From positions 1 to 32,502 of the forward strand of contig JAUCBJ010006031.1 of the NCBI GenBank assembly GCA_032718475.1: a DNA stretch of 32,502 nucleotides, read 5' to 3'. The notes beneath the pieces are model-generated. The model had not been told where the DNA came from. It did no database searches and saw nothing but the letters and a program-made list of their open reading frames with translations. This stretch comes from Nemertoderma westbladi (lineage: Eukaryota; Xenacoelomorpha; Nemertodermatida; Nemertodermatidae). Positions 10,009 through 20,100 of the stretch are shown piece by piece (the stretch's first letter is position 1; each line of letters starts with the position of its first letter). A program made the translations under genes and the position numbers.

Positions 10009-10966
10009 AAGCGAGCTTACTAGGACTACTACTACTAAGATCGGCAAGGTGCATTGCAGCTGCATTTTTCAGAATGTTGCGCCAGATTATCGACAAAATT
10101 GCGCCGCCACAACTTCCTATCGCCCATGACATTTGCTAGATCATCCGCATCTTCAAGGCCATTGTCCTTTAAGATGCGTCTCAAGAAAGTCACGGGCTGT
10201 CCACCATGCTTATTCACTCCATGAGGCTACCAAAGTACAAGATTATGCACTGGCTGGTCCTCATGGCGAAAGCAATGTCCTGCAAAGCGGGGGCGGCTTT
10301 GTTCTAGTGTCAATGAGGAACCAATGAGACACCTCCAATGTTATATAGTGTCTGGTTGGAGATGTGTGCATTGTACTTGACACAGTGAACCCGGCGTAGC
10401 ATTCTTGTGAATGTGCCATCCAGAGATTTGGTTTCCTCTGCAGTTTGAACCAAGTATGGACTCCCACAGAGGAGTACTGGAACTACTGCTGCTCTAAATA
10501 ATCGGACCTTAAGTTTCCGATTAATTCTACTTGACTTCCAAATCCTGGAGAGCCCATTCAATGCTGCCCTTGCCTTTCGCGTACGTATTCGAAGGTCTTC
10601 ACCTGACTTCCGGATCCATGATCCCGTAACAGAAGTCGTCCACATGCTCAAGCATACCATCCTTTAAGCTTATGCTCATCCGTTCAGAGACTTGCTGAGG
10701 ACTTTCAAAGTTAACTGTCAAAATTTTGGTCTTTTCGGAGTTAATAAAGAGACAAACACTAGAAGCAGCCTGTTCTAATGAGCTGAGGAGCCGTTGGGCT
10801 CCGTCTTGTGATTCTGAGAGTAGGCCTACTCCTAAGTCATCAGCAAAGTCTAGATCAGTTAGGTACTTGGCAGGATTTATTCGACTTCTGGAGCCAGTAG
10901 GTGGAGTTACCATCACCCCATCATCATTATGTTGATCTAAGGATATGCGTAGAACAAGCGAGCTTA
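10009..10966. repeat. 11-bp target-site duplication flanking a LINE
   Basis: AAGCGAGCTTA occurs at 10009-10019 and, in direct orientation, at 10956-10966. The two copies sit exactly at the 3' and 5' edges of the LINE fragment, as expected for target-primed reverse transcription. Confidence 0.85.
10020..10955 (-). pseudogene. 5'-truncated, decayed non-LTR retrotransposon (reverse transcriptase C-terminal half)
   Basis: On the - strand this is the second half of a LINE reverse transcriptase and the tail of its ORF. The 5' piece contains YLTDLDFADDLG, with the catalytic FADD at about 10836-10847 (complement). The next piece runs from GSWIRKSGEDLRIRTRKARA. The last piece, GGQPVTFLRRILKDNGLED, leads to the C-terminus and a TAG stop at 10035-10037. 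The ORF is broken. A 2-nt loss at about 10621-10630 shifts the frame just before GSWI. A second shift lies near 10310-10330. An in-frame TAG is at 10227-10229. Upstream palm and endonuclease regions are absent because of 5' truncation. The 3' end is a (TAG)n-type tail, and an 11-bp duplication surrounds the copy. The family is close to the LINE at 15859-22462. Confidence 0.9.
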
Positions 10967-11645
10967 GCATACAGGTACCACTAACTCAATCGATGTGTCT
11001 GTCGTTCTATTGTTTTCAATTTTAAACTTACTTACTAACTCAGCCAAATCTCGATAAAATCTATCTAAACTTGGTACATATGTAGTCTGGCAAAAGTTTG
11101 GAAATTTTCCAAGTTGAATTTGCGTGTGGCCTTCGAGAAGGTAAGATAAATTCAGTCAATTAATTAATGATTAATTAATTAATGTTGGTTAGGGTAAAAA
11201 ACAGCTTTTTTAACATGGCTTTTAATGGACATTAATTATTTTATAGTATAAGATATAAATAATTATACTTATAGATCAAAATTAAAAACCAGAGTAATAA
11301 CACAGCTTGCTTTATCTCGAAAAAATGATTGGCTGAGTATTTAATCGTGATTCTTTAGAATAATTAGCTAAATAATTTCGTTGAGGTGTTGGTTGACATG
11401 ATAAATTAATATTTCAGTATCAATACTATCGGCTAAGTTTAAATAATTTTTGCAAATTGGGTTGCCTCTTTACCTAAAATTTAAAACACAAATTTCCTGT
11501 TAATACCTCTCTCTGCCTTTCATTAATCCTCTGTGCTCCTGTGGGTTGGGGTGGTTGCAGATTAAGAGGGCGGTTGAAACGTGGGGGGAGGGGACTTTCC
11601 TCTGCTTTTATTTATTCTTATTGGCGGTTTGGTTAAATTCCTTAA
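10967..11645. other. AT-rich intergenic region with a dispersed-repeat patch
   Basis: No gene is seen. A patch around AAACTTGGTACATATGTAGT (11067-11104) has a close copy at 25529-25566. GAAGGTAAGATAA near 11137 would pass as a splice donor and could pair with the acceptor just upstream of P5CS, which would place the MITE inside a 5' UTR intron. This is speculation. Confidence 0.4.
11067..11104. repeat. Dispersed repeat, copy 1 (AACTTGGTACATA family)
   Basis: AAACTTGGTACATATGTAGT followed by CTGGCAAAAGTTTGGAAA matches 25529-25566 at about 33 of 38 positions. It is too short to assign to an element. Confidence 0.55.
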
Positions 11646-12545
11646 GGGGGGGGGTAGCACCCCCCTATTTTGGAAATTGGTAAAAAAAGTTTGTTTTATT
11701 CTATCATGTGCCAAATTTAATGGAGATTTCAAATCTGCCAGCAGTTTTCTCATATCTTTTTTCAAACTCAAGTTATTACCCAAAACGTAAGAGCTAGTCT
11801 AATTTTTGTAAAACCTTCGAGCAGCACTATATTTTACAATTATGCGGGGCCCTTTTCATAAAAAAGGCTCTCACGGTGTAGATATGCATAAAATTGCTAA
11901 AACGTTGTTTTACTAGTTATGTGTTTAGCAAGCATGAAAAATTTCGTTGAATAGTTATTGACGAACTTAGAAAATTGGTATTATCTAAAATAGCGGGAAG
12001 GTTTAAATTGTTCCTTAAACTTTAAACACCCATATCCCAGAATGACGTTTTTTCATGAAAAAGGCTATTTCTCCGCCAATTTTGACTGAAATGAGTTGAA
12101 ATTTGGTACACTTGTTAAGATTACCCTTCTCCATACTTCTTCTTAACAAATTAGGTTGGAAATGCCCTGGAGCCTTTTTATATCAAAAAGGCCCAATAAA
12201 AGCCCCTTTTTGGGGCCTTTTTGTTCTAAAAAGGCTCCAGAGCATTTGAGGCAAAATTTGGTAAGAAGAATTGGATGCAGGGTTCTTCTGAACCTGTAAT
12301 CCAAATTTCAACAATTTTCAACAAATATTGGTGGAGAAATAGCCCTTGGCGCAAAAAGACCCTTTTGGCCATTACGGAGCCATTTTGGGGCCAATTTTAA
12401 AAATATTTGGTTTGACTATTCTTAGACAGTCCAGACGACGTTTAGTAGCAGAAAAAATAATTTTCACTCGATTTTATGGTCCAGAGACACAAAAATGCGA
12501 GGTTCAATTTGGGGGTGCTACGCCCCCCCCCCCCCCCCCCCCCCC
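11646..12545. mobile_element. 900-bp TTAA-flanked MITE with G/C-rich terminal inverted repeats
   Basis: TTAA at 11642-11645 and TTAA at 12546-12549 flank the element. The left end reads G(9)TAGCACCCCCC. The right end, complemented, reads G(n)CGTAGCACCCCC, with 23 C at 12523-12545. TTAA target duplications are typical of the piggyBac and Kolobok superfamilies. There is no transposase, so it is non-autonomous. The centre is a long imperfect palindrome: GGCTATTTCTCC near 12062 pairs with GGAGAAATAGCC near 12333, and CCTGGAGCCTTTTT pairs with AAAAAGGCTCCAG around a centre near 12207. Confidence 0.8.
12060..12350. repeat. Central palindrome of the TTAA MITE
   Basis: Two imperfect arms of about 140 bp meet near 12207, with the strongest pairing in the inner 30-40 bp (GGAGCCTTTTT, GGCCC and their complements). 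A hairpin of this size is an expected instability point. It may mean the element arose by inverted duplication. Confidence 0.7.
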
Positions 12546-12802
12546 TTAAATAACGATTTTGGTGTTTGGGATAGAATTGCACAATTTTAATCTGTATCTG
12601 ATAACTGAGCCTCGTGCTGCGCTGCGCGAAGGCCCCACGAACATATAGAATGGTAGCTGAGCTGTTGTCTGTATCAATAGCTATGCCTGTATGCTGTAAT
12701 GTAACATTCTGAAGAATACCTCAGTTGACAGTTTGCTGGTTTGACTGTTGACTCTCGGTACCTTACCTACTTTAATTAAAGAATTACGATTACCTACTTC
12801 AG

Positions 12803-12820
12803 TACTTACTACTATTTCAG
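12803..12820 (+). promoter_or_regulatory. Candidate 3' splice site in the P5CS 5' UTR
   Basis: ACTTACTACTATTTCAG ends at 12820, 18 nt before the P5CS ATG. It has a branch-like TACTTAC, a pyrimidine-leaning tract and a terminal CAG. An intron confined to the 5' UTR would fit a gene whose coding part is one exon. The donor is not identified. Confidence 0.35.
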
Positions 12821-12838
12821 TACGGTATTTATTCAACC

Positions 12839-15121
12839 ATGTTGGTGATGTTACCATTGATTCCCATGTTGTGTCGCCGGGTTTCCTGGCACCGAACGAT
12901 ACAACCTATTCGCGGTATCGCCCAACACCGCAACGAATTAGGAGCAAGTCACCGAATAGTCGTGAAACTCGGTAGCGCGGTAATAACCAGGGTGGATGAA
13001 TGCGGAGTGAACCTCGGTAGGTTGGCCTCCATCGTGGAACAGGTAGCGGAACTACAGAACTCCGGCCATCAGATGATGATAGTCACTTCCGGTAGCGTCG
13101 CCTTCGGGAAGCAGCGATTACGTCACGAACTCTCGATGTCTCGCTCTATAAAACAGACGTTGAGTGGTCCTGGGGGGCCGCGGGGCGACGCGAAATTGGA
13201 GCCGCGAGCGTGCGCCGCCGCTGGCCAGTCTGGGTTAATGAGTCTGTACGAGGCCATGTTCCAGCAGTACGGACTCACGGTCGCCCAGATTCTCGTATCC
13301 AAACCGGATTTCCTTAACGTAGAAACTAAACTCAACCTGAAACAGACGATAAATGCGCTTTTACAGATGAATATCGTCCCGATTGTAAACACAAACGACG
13401 CTGTTCTTCCCCCTACGGTATCGGCCACAGAAGCGACCCCAGAAGGAATATCTATAAAGGATAATGATAGTCTCTCAGCGATTCTCGCCGTCGAGTTAAA
13501 CTCAGACTTACTCCTCCTCATGTCGGACGTTGACGGGATCTATACCCATCCTCCCGGGGATTCTCGCGCCAAACTCATCGGTAGTTACAACCCGGAGGAG
13601 TTGACCGACGCGATCCAGTTCGGGAGTAAATCCAGCGTCGGTCTAGGCGGGATGGAGTCGAAGGTTCGGGCGGCGAGCTGGGCGTTGAAACGGGGCACTG
13701 CGGTCGTCATCGCCAACGGGTTGGCCAGCAGTCCCGCGATACTCGATATCGTCCGCGGTAAGAAGGTTGGCACTCTGTTTACCAACGCGGTGGACGCAGG
13801 GTTGCGAGTGGAGGCTCAGGCGGAGCGGGCGCGGGCCGGTAGTCGGGCGTTGTTGGCGATGGGGGCGGAACAGCGGGCGCTTGCGATCGCGAAGTTAGCC
13901 GAGTTGCTATTGGAGAGAGAAGCGGAGATCCTGGAGGCGAACGAGCGAGACATTCTGGAGCACAGCGAGTCGATAACGAGGCCGATGTTGGACCGGTTGC
14001 GGCTGTCCTCGGGGAAGCTGGCGACGCTGTCCGAGGGGTTGCGGCGGATTGCGACGGACTCCCTGACCCTCCTTGGACGCACGTTGCGTCGCACGCGGGT
14101 CTCCGAAGGCATAGAGTTGGTCCAGCAGACCGTACCCATAGGCGTCGTCATGGTTATATTCGAGTCGCGACCTGACGCGCTGCCGCAGGTCGCCGCTCTC
14201 GCTATCTCCACGGGCAACGGGTTGCTACTGAAGGGCGGCAGTGAGGCGGCCGCGACCAACGCCAAGTTATCCCAACTGGTTGGCGAGGCCTTGGCTTCGG
14301 TTAGCGACGCGGCCAAGGACGCGGTTCAGTTGATCTCGACGCGGGAGGAGATCTCCGATCTGCTCACCATGTCGAACCACGTGGATCTGGTGATCCCGCG
14401 GGGATCCAACCAGCTGGTCCGGGAGATCCAACGGCTATCGGTGGGGATCCCGGTGCTGGGCCACTCCGAGGGCGTCTGCCACGTCTACGTCGACGACGAG
14501 GCCGACCCCGAGATGGCGACCCGGATCGCTCGGGACTCAAAGTGCGACTACCCGGCGGCCTGTAACGCCATGGAGACCCTCCTCGTACATAAGACCCTCC
14601 GTCACCGCCCGATATTCAACCAGATACTCGAGATGCTGAGCAGCGAGGGAGTGGCTATCCACCCGGGTCCGAAGCTGTCCCAGTCGCTAACGATACAGTC
14701 CCGGGGGGCCACCAACCTGCGGACGGAGTACGGCGCCTTGGAGTGCACGGTGGAGCTGGTGGACTCCTTGGAGGACGCCATCCAACACATAAACAACTAC
14801 GGAAGCGCGCACACCGACGCTATAGTAACGGATAACATGAGTCGCGCGGGTCGCTTCATAAAGGGGGTGGACAGCGCGTGCGTGTTCCACAACGCGTCGA
14901 CGCGGTTCGCGGACGGGTTCCGGTTCGGTTTGGGGGCCGAGGTCGGGGTCAGCACCAGTCGCATCCACGCCCGCGGCCCGGTCGGCGCCGAGGGTCTGCT
15001 CACCACCAAGTGGGTCCTCCGAGGGCGGGGGGAGGTCGTCTCCGACTTCAGTGGCGACCCCAAACTATCGTATCTACACGAGAATCTACCGGTCGATGGA
15101 TTCATTAGTTTTGGGAGTTAA
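12839..15121 (+). CDS. ALDH18A1: Delta-1-pyrroline-5-carboxylate synthase (P5CS), bifunctional
   Basis: A 760-residue protein, complete and in one exon; animal P5CS is about 795 residues. Known role: it phosphorylates glutamate with ATP, then reduces gamma-glutamyl phosphate with NADPH to glutamate semialdehyde, which cyclises to P5C, the precursor of proline and ornithine, in mitochondria. Seen: residues 1-39 contain Arg and His with no acidic residue before E33, a plausible import presequence. The glutamate 5-kinase domain is at about 40-315, with VVKLGSAVIT (41-50), IVTSGSVAFGKQRLRHE (81-97), ACAAAGQSGL (124-133), NIVPIVNTNDAV (178-189) and IKDNDSLSA (206-214). The gamma-glutamyl phosphate reductase domain is at about 325-752, with IFESRPDALPQVAALA (440-455), LLLKGGSEAA (462-471), the catalytic Cys575 in YPAACNAMETLLVH, GLGAEVGVSTSRIHARGPVG (697-716) and LTTKWVLRG (721-729). 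The ATG has a good context (A at -3). Coding GC is much higher than the flanks. No AATAAA is seen soon after the stop. Confidence 0.97.
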   Translation: MLVMLPLIPMLCRRVSWHRTIQPIRGIAQHRNELGASHRIVVKLGSAVITRVDECGVNLGRLASIVEQVAELQNSGHQMMIVTSGSVAFGKQRLRHELSMSRSIKQTLSGPGGPRGDAKLEPRACAAAGQSGLMSLYEAMFQQYGLTVAQILVSKPDFLNVETKLNLKQTINALLQMNIVPIVNTNDAVLPPTVSATEATPEGISIKDNDSLSAILAVELNSDLLLLMSDVDGIYTHPPGDSRAKLIGSYNPEELTDAIQFGSKSSVGLGGMESKVRAASWALKRGTAVVIANGLASSPAILDIVRGKKVGTLFTNAVDAGLRVEAQAERARAGSRALLAMGAEQRALAIAKLAELLLEREAEILEANERDILEHSESITRPMLDRLRLSSGKLATLSEGLRRIATDSLTLLGRTLRRTRVSEGIELVQQTVPIGVVMVIFESRPDALPQVAALAISTGNGLLLKGGSEAAATNAKLSQLVGEALASVSDAAKDAVQLISTREEISDLLTMSNHVDLVIPRGSNQLVREIQRLSVGIPVLGHSEGVCHVYVDDEADPEMATRIARDSKCDYPAACNAMETLLVHKTLRHRPIFNQILEMLSSEGVAIHPGPKLSQSLTIQSRGATNLRTEYGALECTVELVDSLEDAIQHINNYGSAHTDAIVTDNMSRAGRFIKGVDSACVFHNASTRFADGFRFGLGAEVGVSTSRIHARGPVGAEGLLTTKWVLRGRGEVVSDFSGDPKLSYLHENLPVDGFISFGS

Positions 15122-15404
15122 TTGGGTTTTAATTTTAATTACTTAAAACAACGTTGGTCACAGGTTTTGGGTTGTTTATATATTATTATTTTTTTTGGGG
15201 TTTATATTTGGATTAACTCGGTGCATAATCATAAAGTTATTTATTTTACATCGCTGGTTTTTTTTCCATCATTACGGTCTGTTTTTTAGAATAATTTTGT
15301 GCAATATTGAAATATTCATGAAATACTGCACTTCATGGTTGATTGAATTAGGTAATATAATATCATACCTTGATGGTACAAACCATGTGTGACAGTGACA
15401 TAGC
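15122..15404. other. P5CS 3' flank
   Basis: AT-rich with no gene. There is no canonical AATAAA in this stretch, so the P5CS poly(A) site is either non-canonical or within or beyond the 28-bp minisatellite. Confidence 0.4.
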
Positions 15405-15797
15405 GGTACAAATACATGTGGGGTGGGGTGGCGGTACAAATACATGTGGGGTGGGGTGGCGGTACAAATACATGTGGGGTGGGGTGGCGGTACAAATACA
15501 TGTGGGGTGGGGTGGCGGTACAAATACATGTGGGGTGGGGTGGCGGTACAAATACATGTGGGGTGGGGTGGCGGTACAAATACATGTGGGGTGGGGTGGC
15601 GGTACAAATACATGTGGGGTGGGGTGGCGGTACAAATACATGTGGGGTGGGGTGGCGGTACAAATACATGTGGGGTGGGGTGGCGGTACAAATACATGTG
15701 GGGCGGGTGGCGGTACAAATACATGTGGGGCGGGTGGCGGTACAAATACATGTGGGGTGGGGTGGCGGTACAAATACATGTGGGGTGGGATGGCGGA
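15405..15797. repeat. 28-bp minisatellite, 14 copies
   Basis: The unit begins GGTACAAATACATGTGGGG and ends TGGGGTGGC. Copies start at 15405, 15433, 15461 and so on every 28 bp. Two 27-bp variants (GGGGCGGGTGGC) start at 15685 and 15712. The copies are otherwise nearly identical, which implies recent expansion or homogenisation. Because 28 is not a multiple of 3, each frame runs through every phase of the unit without a stop, which produces long spurious open frames on both strands. Confidence 0.95.
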
Positions 15798-15858
15798 TTC
15801 ATATTGCAACGAATGAGTTATTATTATGATTATTTAAAACCAAACCCAGACCATTGTC

Positions 15859-16317
15859 TATGGAATACCAGAAGTAATTGTTGCTGGCATTGGATTGTTA
15901 TATTGTGACACAGAAGCGCAGGTACTCTCACCAGATGGTGAGACTGAGTTTTTCTCAATCCTGGCTGGCGTACTGCAAGGTGACACATTAGCACCATTAC
16001 TATTTGTACTTGTGCTGGATTACGCAATGAGGACGGCCACAAAGGGTGAAGATCTGGGATTCACACTTCAAGAACGCAGAAGTAGTAGATATCCGGCAAC
16101 TACAGTCACAGACACAGACTTTGCGGATGACATCGCGCTCTCTAATATGCTAGTAGATGCACAGCTTCTACTAAATAAAGTGGAGAGGGCTGCTAAGGAG
16201 GTTGGATTGCATATAAATGCTACAAAGACCGAATTCATGACCTTTAATGTTGATGGAATCATGACAACCATTGATAATAATCAACTAAGGAAGGTCGACG
16301 ACTTCCAGTACCTTGGA
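15859..16317 (+). pseudogene. Non-LTR retrotransposon reverse transcriptase, 5' piece of a split copy
   Basis: The reverse-transcriptase frame is open from the first base after the target duplication. Visible motifs in order: LLYCDTEAQV, SPDGETEFFSILAGVLQGDT (the palm region before the catalytic site), PLLFVLVLDYAMR, then TDTDFADDIAL with the catalytic FADD at 16120-16131. HINATKTEFMTFN and KVDDFQYLG follow. Upstream palm, fingers and endonuclease are missing because of 5' truncation. The reading frame is intact up to the transposon insertion after 16317 and resumes at 21906. It is the same general LINE type as 10020-10955. Confidence 0.93.
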
Positions 16318-17034
16318 GGCTCAAAATCACAAAAAGTGGCCAAAAAAATTATTAAAAAAAAAAAGTTTCCCAAAGTATGTAATATTATCTTAATATTATG
16401 CTCTTGATGCGCTGAATTCAATGGTGGTAATTTCCCAATAGCCCCGACCTCATGGTAACAAATAATTGAGAAATACAGATGTCCATTCCTGTAACACTTG
16501 TCCCACAATGTAACGCCCGATATCAGCCAATCAGAGCCCTTGAATGGCGATTTCCGATGCCTATAACAATTTGTCCCACCATGTAACACCAGTTGTAATT
16601 ACACTGAAATGTTAAATTAACCTAGATTTCGTCTCTGAGTGGGAGCTATGCAGCCATTCCTGATCCCAGTAACACATCCCAATGAAGCTTATTTGAAAAT
16701 AAAATCAATCATAATAAATCTTTATGGTCCCCATTTCTGGAAAAATTATAAAATATTATAGTTCATCAAATAAACATAAAGAGTTTTATTTTTAAATTTT
16801 AACCACTTTTAGGTACTTTATATGAAAATTCACAAAGTATGACGAGTTTATTACCGAGTTTATAACTGTATATCACTATGGCTGAGCAGTTAGTCAAAAC
16901 CTATAAATTGTTCATCAGTTTCATCTCCACCCTCCACAGAACCTCCTGTACTCCCCACTCCATCTTCTACACCCTCCATAGATTCTCCTGTATTCCAAAC
17001 GTTATCTTGTATAGCCGCCACGGATCTTCCCATA

Positions 17035-17051
17035 CCCCCCCCCCCCCCCCC
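17035..17051. repeat. Poly-C tract at the head of the minisatellite region
   Basis: About 17 C in a row, just before the C/T-rich tandem array becomes regular. Confidence 0.85.
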
Positions 17052-17129
17052 ACTCCTTCAAAATTTGTAAATTGTTCATTATCACTTTCATACCCACCCT
17101 CCACCGGTACCTTCCACTCCATCTTCCCC

Positions 17130-20100
17130 ACCCTCCTCAGATCCTCCTGTACTTCTCACCCTGTCTCCCATACCTCCCACTCCGTTTCCCACACCCTCCT
17201 CAGATTCTCCTGTACTTCCCACTCCGTCTCCCACACCCTCCTCAGATCCTCATGTGCTTCTCACCCTGTCTCCCACACCCTCCGCAGATCCTCCTGTACT
17301 TCTCACCCTGTCTCCCACAACCTCCACAGATCCTCCTGTACTTATCACCCTGTCTCCCACACCCTCCACAGATCCTCCTGTACTTCTCACCCTGTCTCCC
17401 ACACCCTCCACAGATCCTCCTGCACTTCTCACCCTGCCCCCCCCCCACACCCTCCACAGATCCTCCTGTACTTCTCACCCTGCCTCCTACACCCTCCACA
17501 GATTCTCCTGTACTTCTCACCCTGTCTCCCACGCCCACCACATATCCTTCTGTACTTCCCACTCCGTCTCCCACACCCCCCACAAATCATCCTGTACCTC
17601 CCACTCCGTCTCCCACACCCTCCACAGATCCTCCTGTACTTCTCACCCTGTCTCCCACACCCTCCACAGATCCTCCTGTACTTCTCACCCTGTCTCCCAC
17701 ACCCTCCACAGATCCTCCTGTACTTCTCAACCTGTCTCCCACACCCTCCACAGATCCTCCTGTACTTCTCACCCTGTCTCCCACACCCTCCACAGACCCT
17801 CCTGTACTTCTCACCCTGTCTCCCACACCCTCCACAGATCCTCCTGTACTTCCCATTCCGTCTCCCACACCCTCCACAGATCCTCCCATAGCTCCCACTC
17901 CGTCTCCCACACCCTCCACAGATCCTCTTGTACTTCCCACTCCGTCTCCCTCACCCTCCACAGATCCTCCTGTGCTTCTCACCCTGTCCCCCACACCCTC
18001 CACAGATCCTCCTGTACTTCTCACCCTGTCTCCCACACCCTCCACAGATCCTCCGGTACTTCTCACCCTGTCTCCCACACCCTCCACAGATCCTCCTGTA
18101 CTTCTCACCCTGTCTCCCACACCCTCCACAGATCCTCCTGTACTTCTCACCCTGTCCCCCCCCCCACACCCTCCACAGATCTTAACGTACTTCTCACCCT
18201 GTCTCCCACACCCTCCACAGATCCTCCTGTACTTCTCACCCTGTCTCCCACACCCTCCCCAGATCCTCCTGTACTTCCCACTCCGTCTCCCACACCCTCC
18301 ACAGATCCTCGCGTACTTCTCACCCTGCCTCCTACACCCTCCACAGATTCTCCTGTACTTCTCACCCTGTCTCCCACGCCCTCCACAGATCATCCTGTAC
18401 TTCCCACTCCGTCTCCCACACCCTCCACAGATCATCCTGTACTTCCCACTCCGTCTCCTACACCCTCCACAGATCCTCCTGTACTTCTCACCCTGTCTCC
18501 CACACCCTCCACAGATCATCCTGTACTTCCCACTCCGTCTCCCACACCTTCCACAGATCCTCCTGTACTTCTCAACCTGTCTCCCACACCCTCCACAGAT
18601 CCTCCTGTACTTCTCACCCTGTCTCCCACACCCTCCACAGATCCTCCTGTACTTCTCACCCTGTCTCCCACACCCTCCACAGATCCTCTTGTACTTCCCA
18701 CTCCGTCTCCCACACCCTCCACAGATCCTCCTGTGCTTCTCACCCTGTCCCCACACCCTCCACAGATCCTCCGGTACTTCTCACCCTGTCTCCCACACCC
18801 TCCACAGATCCTCCTGTACTTCTCACCCTGTCTCCCACACCCTCCACAGATCCTCCTGTACTTCTCACCCTGTCCCCCCCCCCACACCCTCCACAGATCT
18901 TAACGTACTTCTCACCCTGTCTCCCACACCCTCCACAGATCCTCCTGTACTTCTCACCCTGTCTCCCACACCCTCCCCAGATCCTCCTGTACTTCCCACT
19001 CCGTCTCCCACACCCTCCACAGATCCTCGCGTACTTCTCACCCTGCCTCCTACACCCTCCACAGATTCTCCTGTACTTCTCACCCTGTCTCCCACGCCCT
19101 CCACAGATCATCCTGTACTTCCCACTCCGTCTCCCACACCCTCCACAGATCATCCTGTACTTCCCACTCCGTCTCCTACACCCTCCACAGATCCTCCTGT
19201 ACTTCTCACCCTGTCTCCCACACCCTCCACAGATCCTCCTGTACTTCTCACCCTGTCTCCCACACCCTCCACAGACCCTCCTGTACTTCACATTCCGTTT
19301 CCCACACCCTCCACAGATCCTCCCATAGCTCCCACTCCGTCTCCCACACCCTCCACAGATCCTCTTGTACTTCCCACTCCAGTCTCCCACACCCTCCACA
19401 GATCCTCCTGTACTTCCCACTCCGTCTCCCACACCCTCCACAGATCATCCTGTACTTCCCACTCCGTCTCCCACACCTTCCACAGATCCTCCTGTACTTC
19501 TCAACCTGTCTCCCACACCCTCCACAGATCCTCCTGTACTTCTCACCCTGTCTCCCACACCCTCCACAGATCCTCCTGTACTTCTCACCCTGTCTGCCAC
19601 ACCCTCCACAGATCCTCCTGTACTTCCCATTCCGTCTCCCACACCCTCCACAGATCCTCCCATAGCTCCCACTCCGTCTCCCACACCCTCCACAGATCCT
19701 CTTGTACTTCCCACTCCGTCTCCCACACCCTCCACAGATCCTCCTGTGCTTCTCACCCTGTCCCCACACCCTCCACAGATCCTCCTGTACTTCTCACCCT
19801 GTCTCCCACACCCTCCACAGATCCTCCTGTACTTCTCACCCTATTTCCCACACCCTCCACAGATCCTCCTGTACTTTTCACCCTGTCTCCCACACCCTCC
19901 ACAGATCCTCCTGTACTTCTCACCCTGTCTCCCACACCCTCCACAGATCCTCCTGTACTTCTCACCCTGTCTCCCACACCCTCCACAGACCCTCCTGTAC
20001 TTCCCATTCCGTCTCCCACACCCTCCACAGATCCTCCCATAGCTCCCACTCCGTCTCCCACACCCTCCACAGATCCTCTTGTACTTCCCACTCCGTCTCC

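Noticed and set aside
13123-15108. Six or more open frames antisense or shifted within P5CS
   Set aside because: Shadows of a GC-rich coding sequence. The sense frame carries every conserved P5CS motif.
12839-15121. Bacterial origin (contamination or recent transfer) of the intronless, GC-rich P5CS
   Set aside because: It is the fused kinase-reductase with animal-type residues throughout and an N-terminal presequence. Bacteria normally have separate ProB and ProA. The flanks are ordinary AT-rich animal DNA.
15272-15908. Long open frames on both strands over the 28-bp array
   Set aside because: They are produced by 14 near-identical stop-free units. The flanking codons match no protein.
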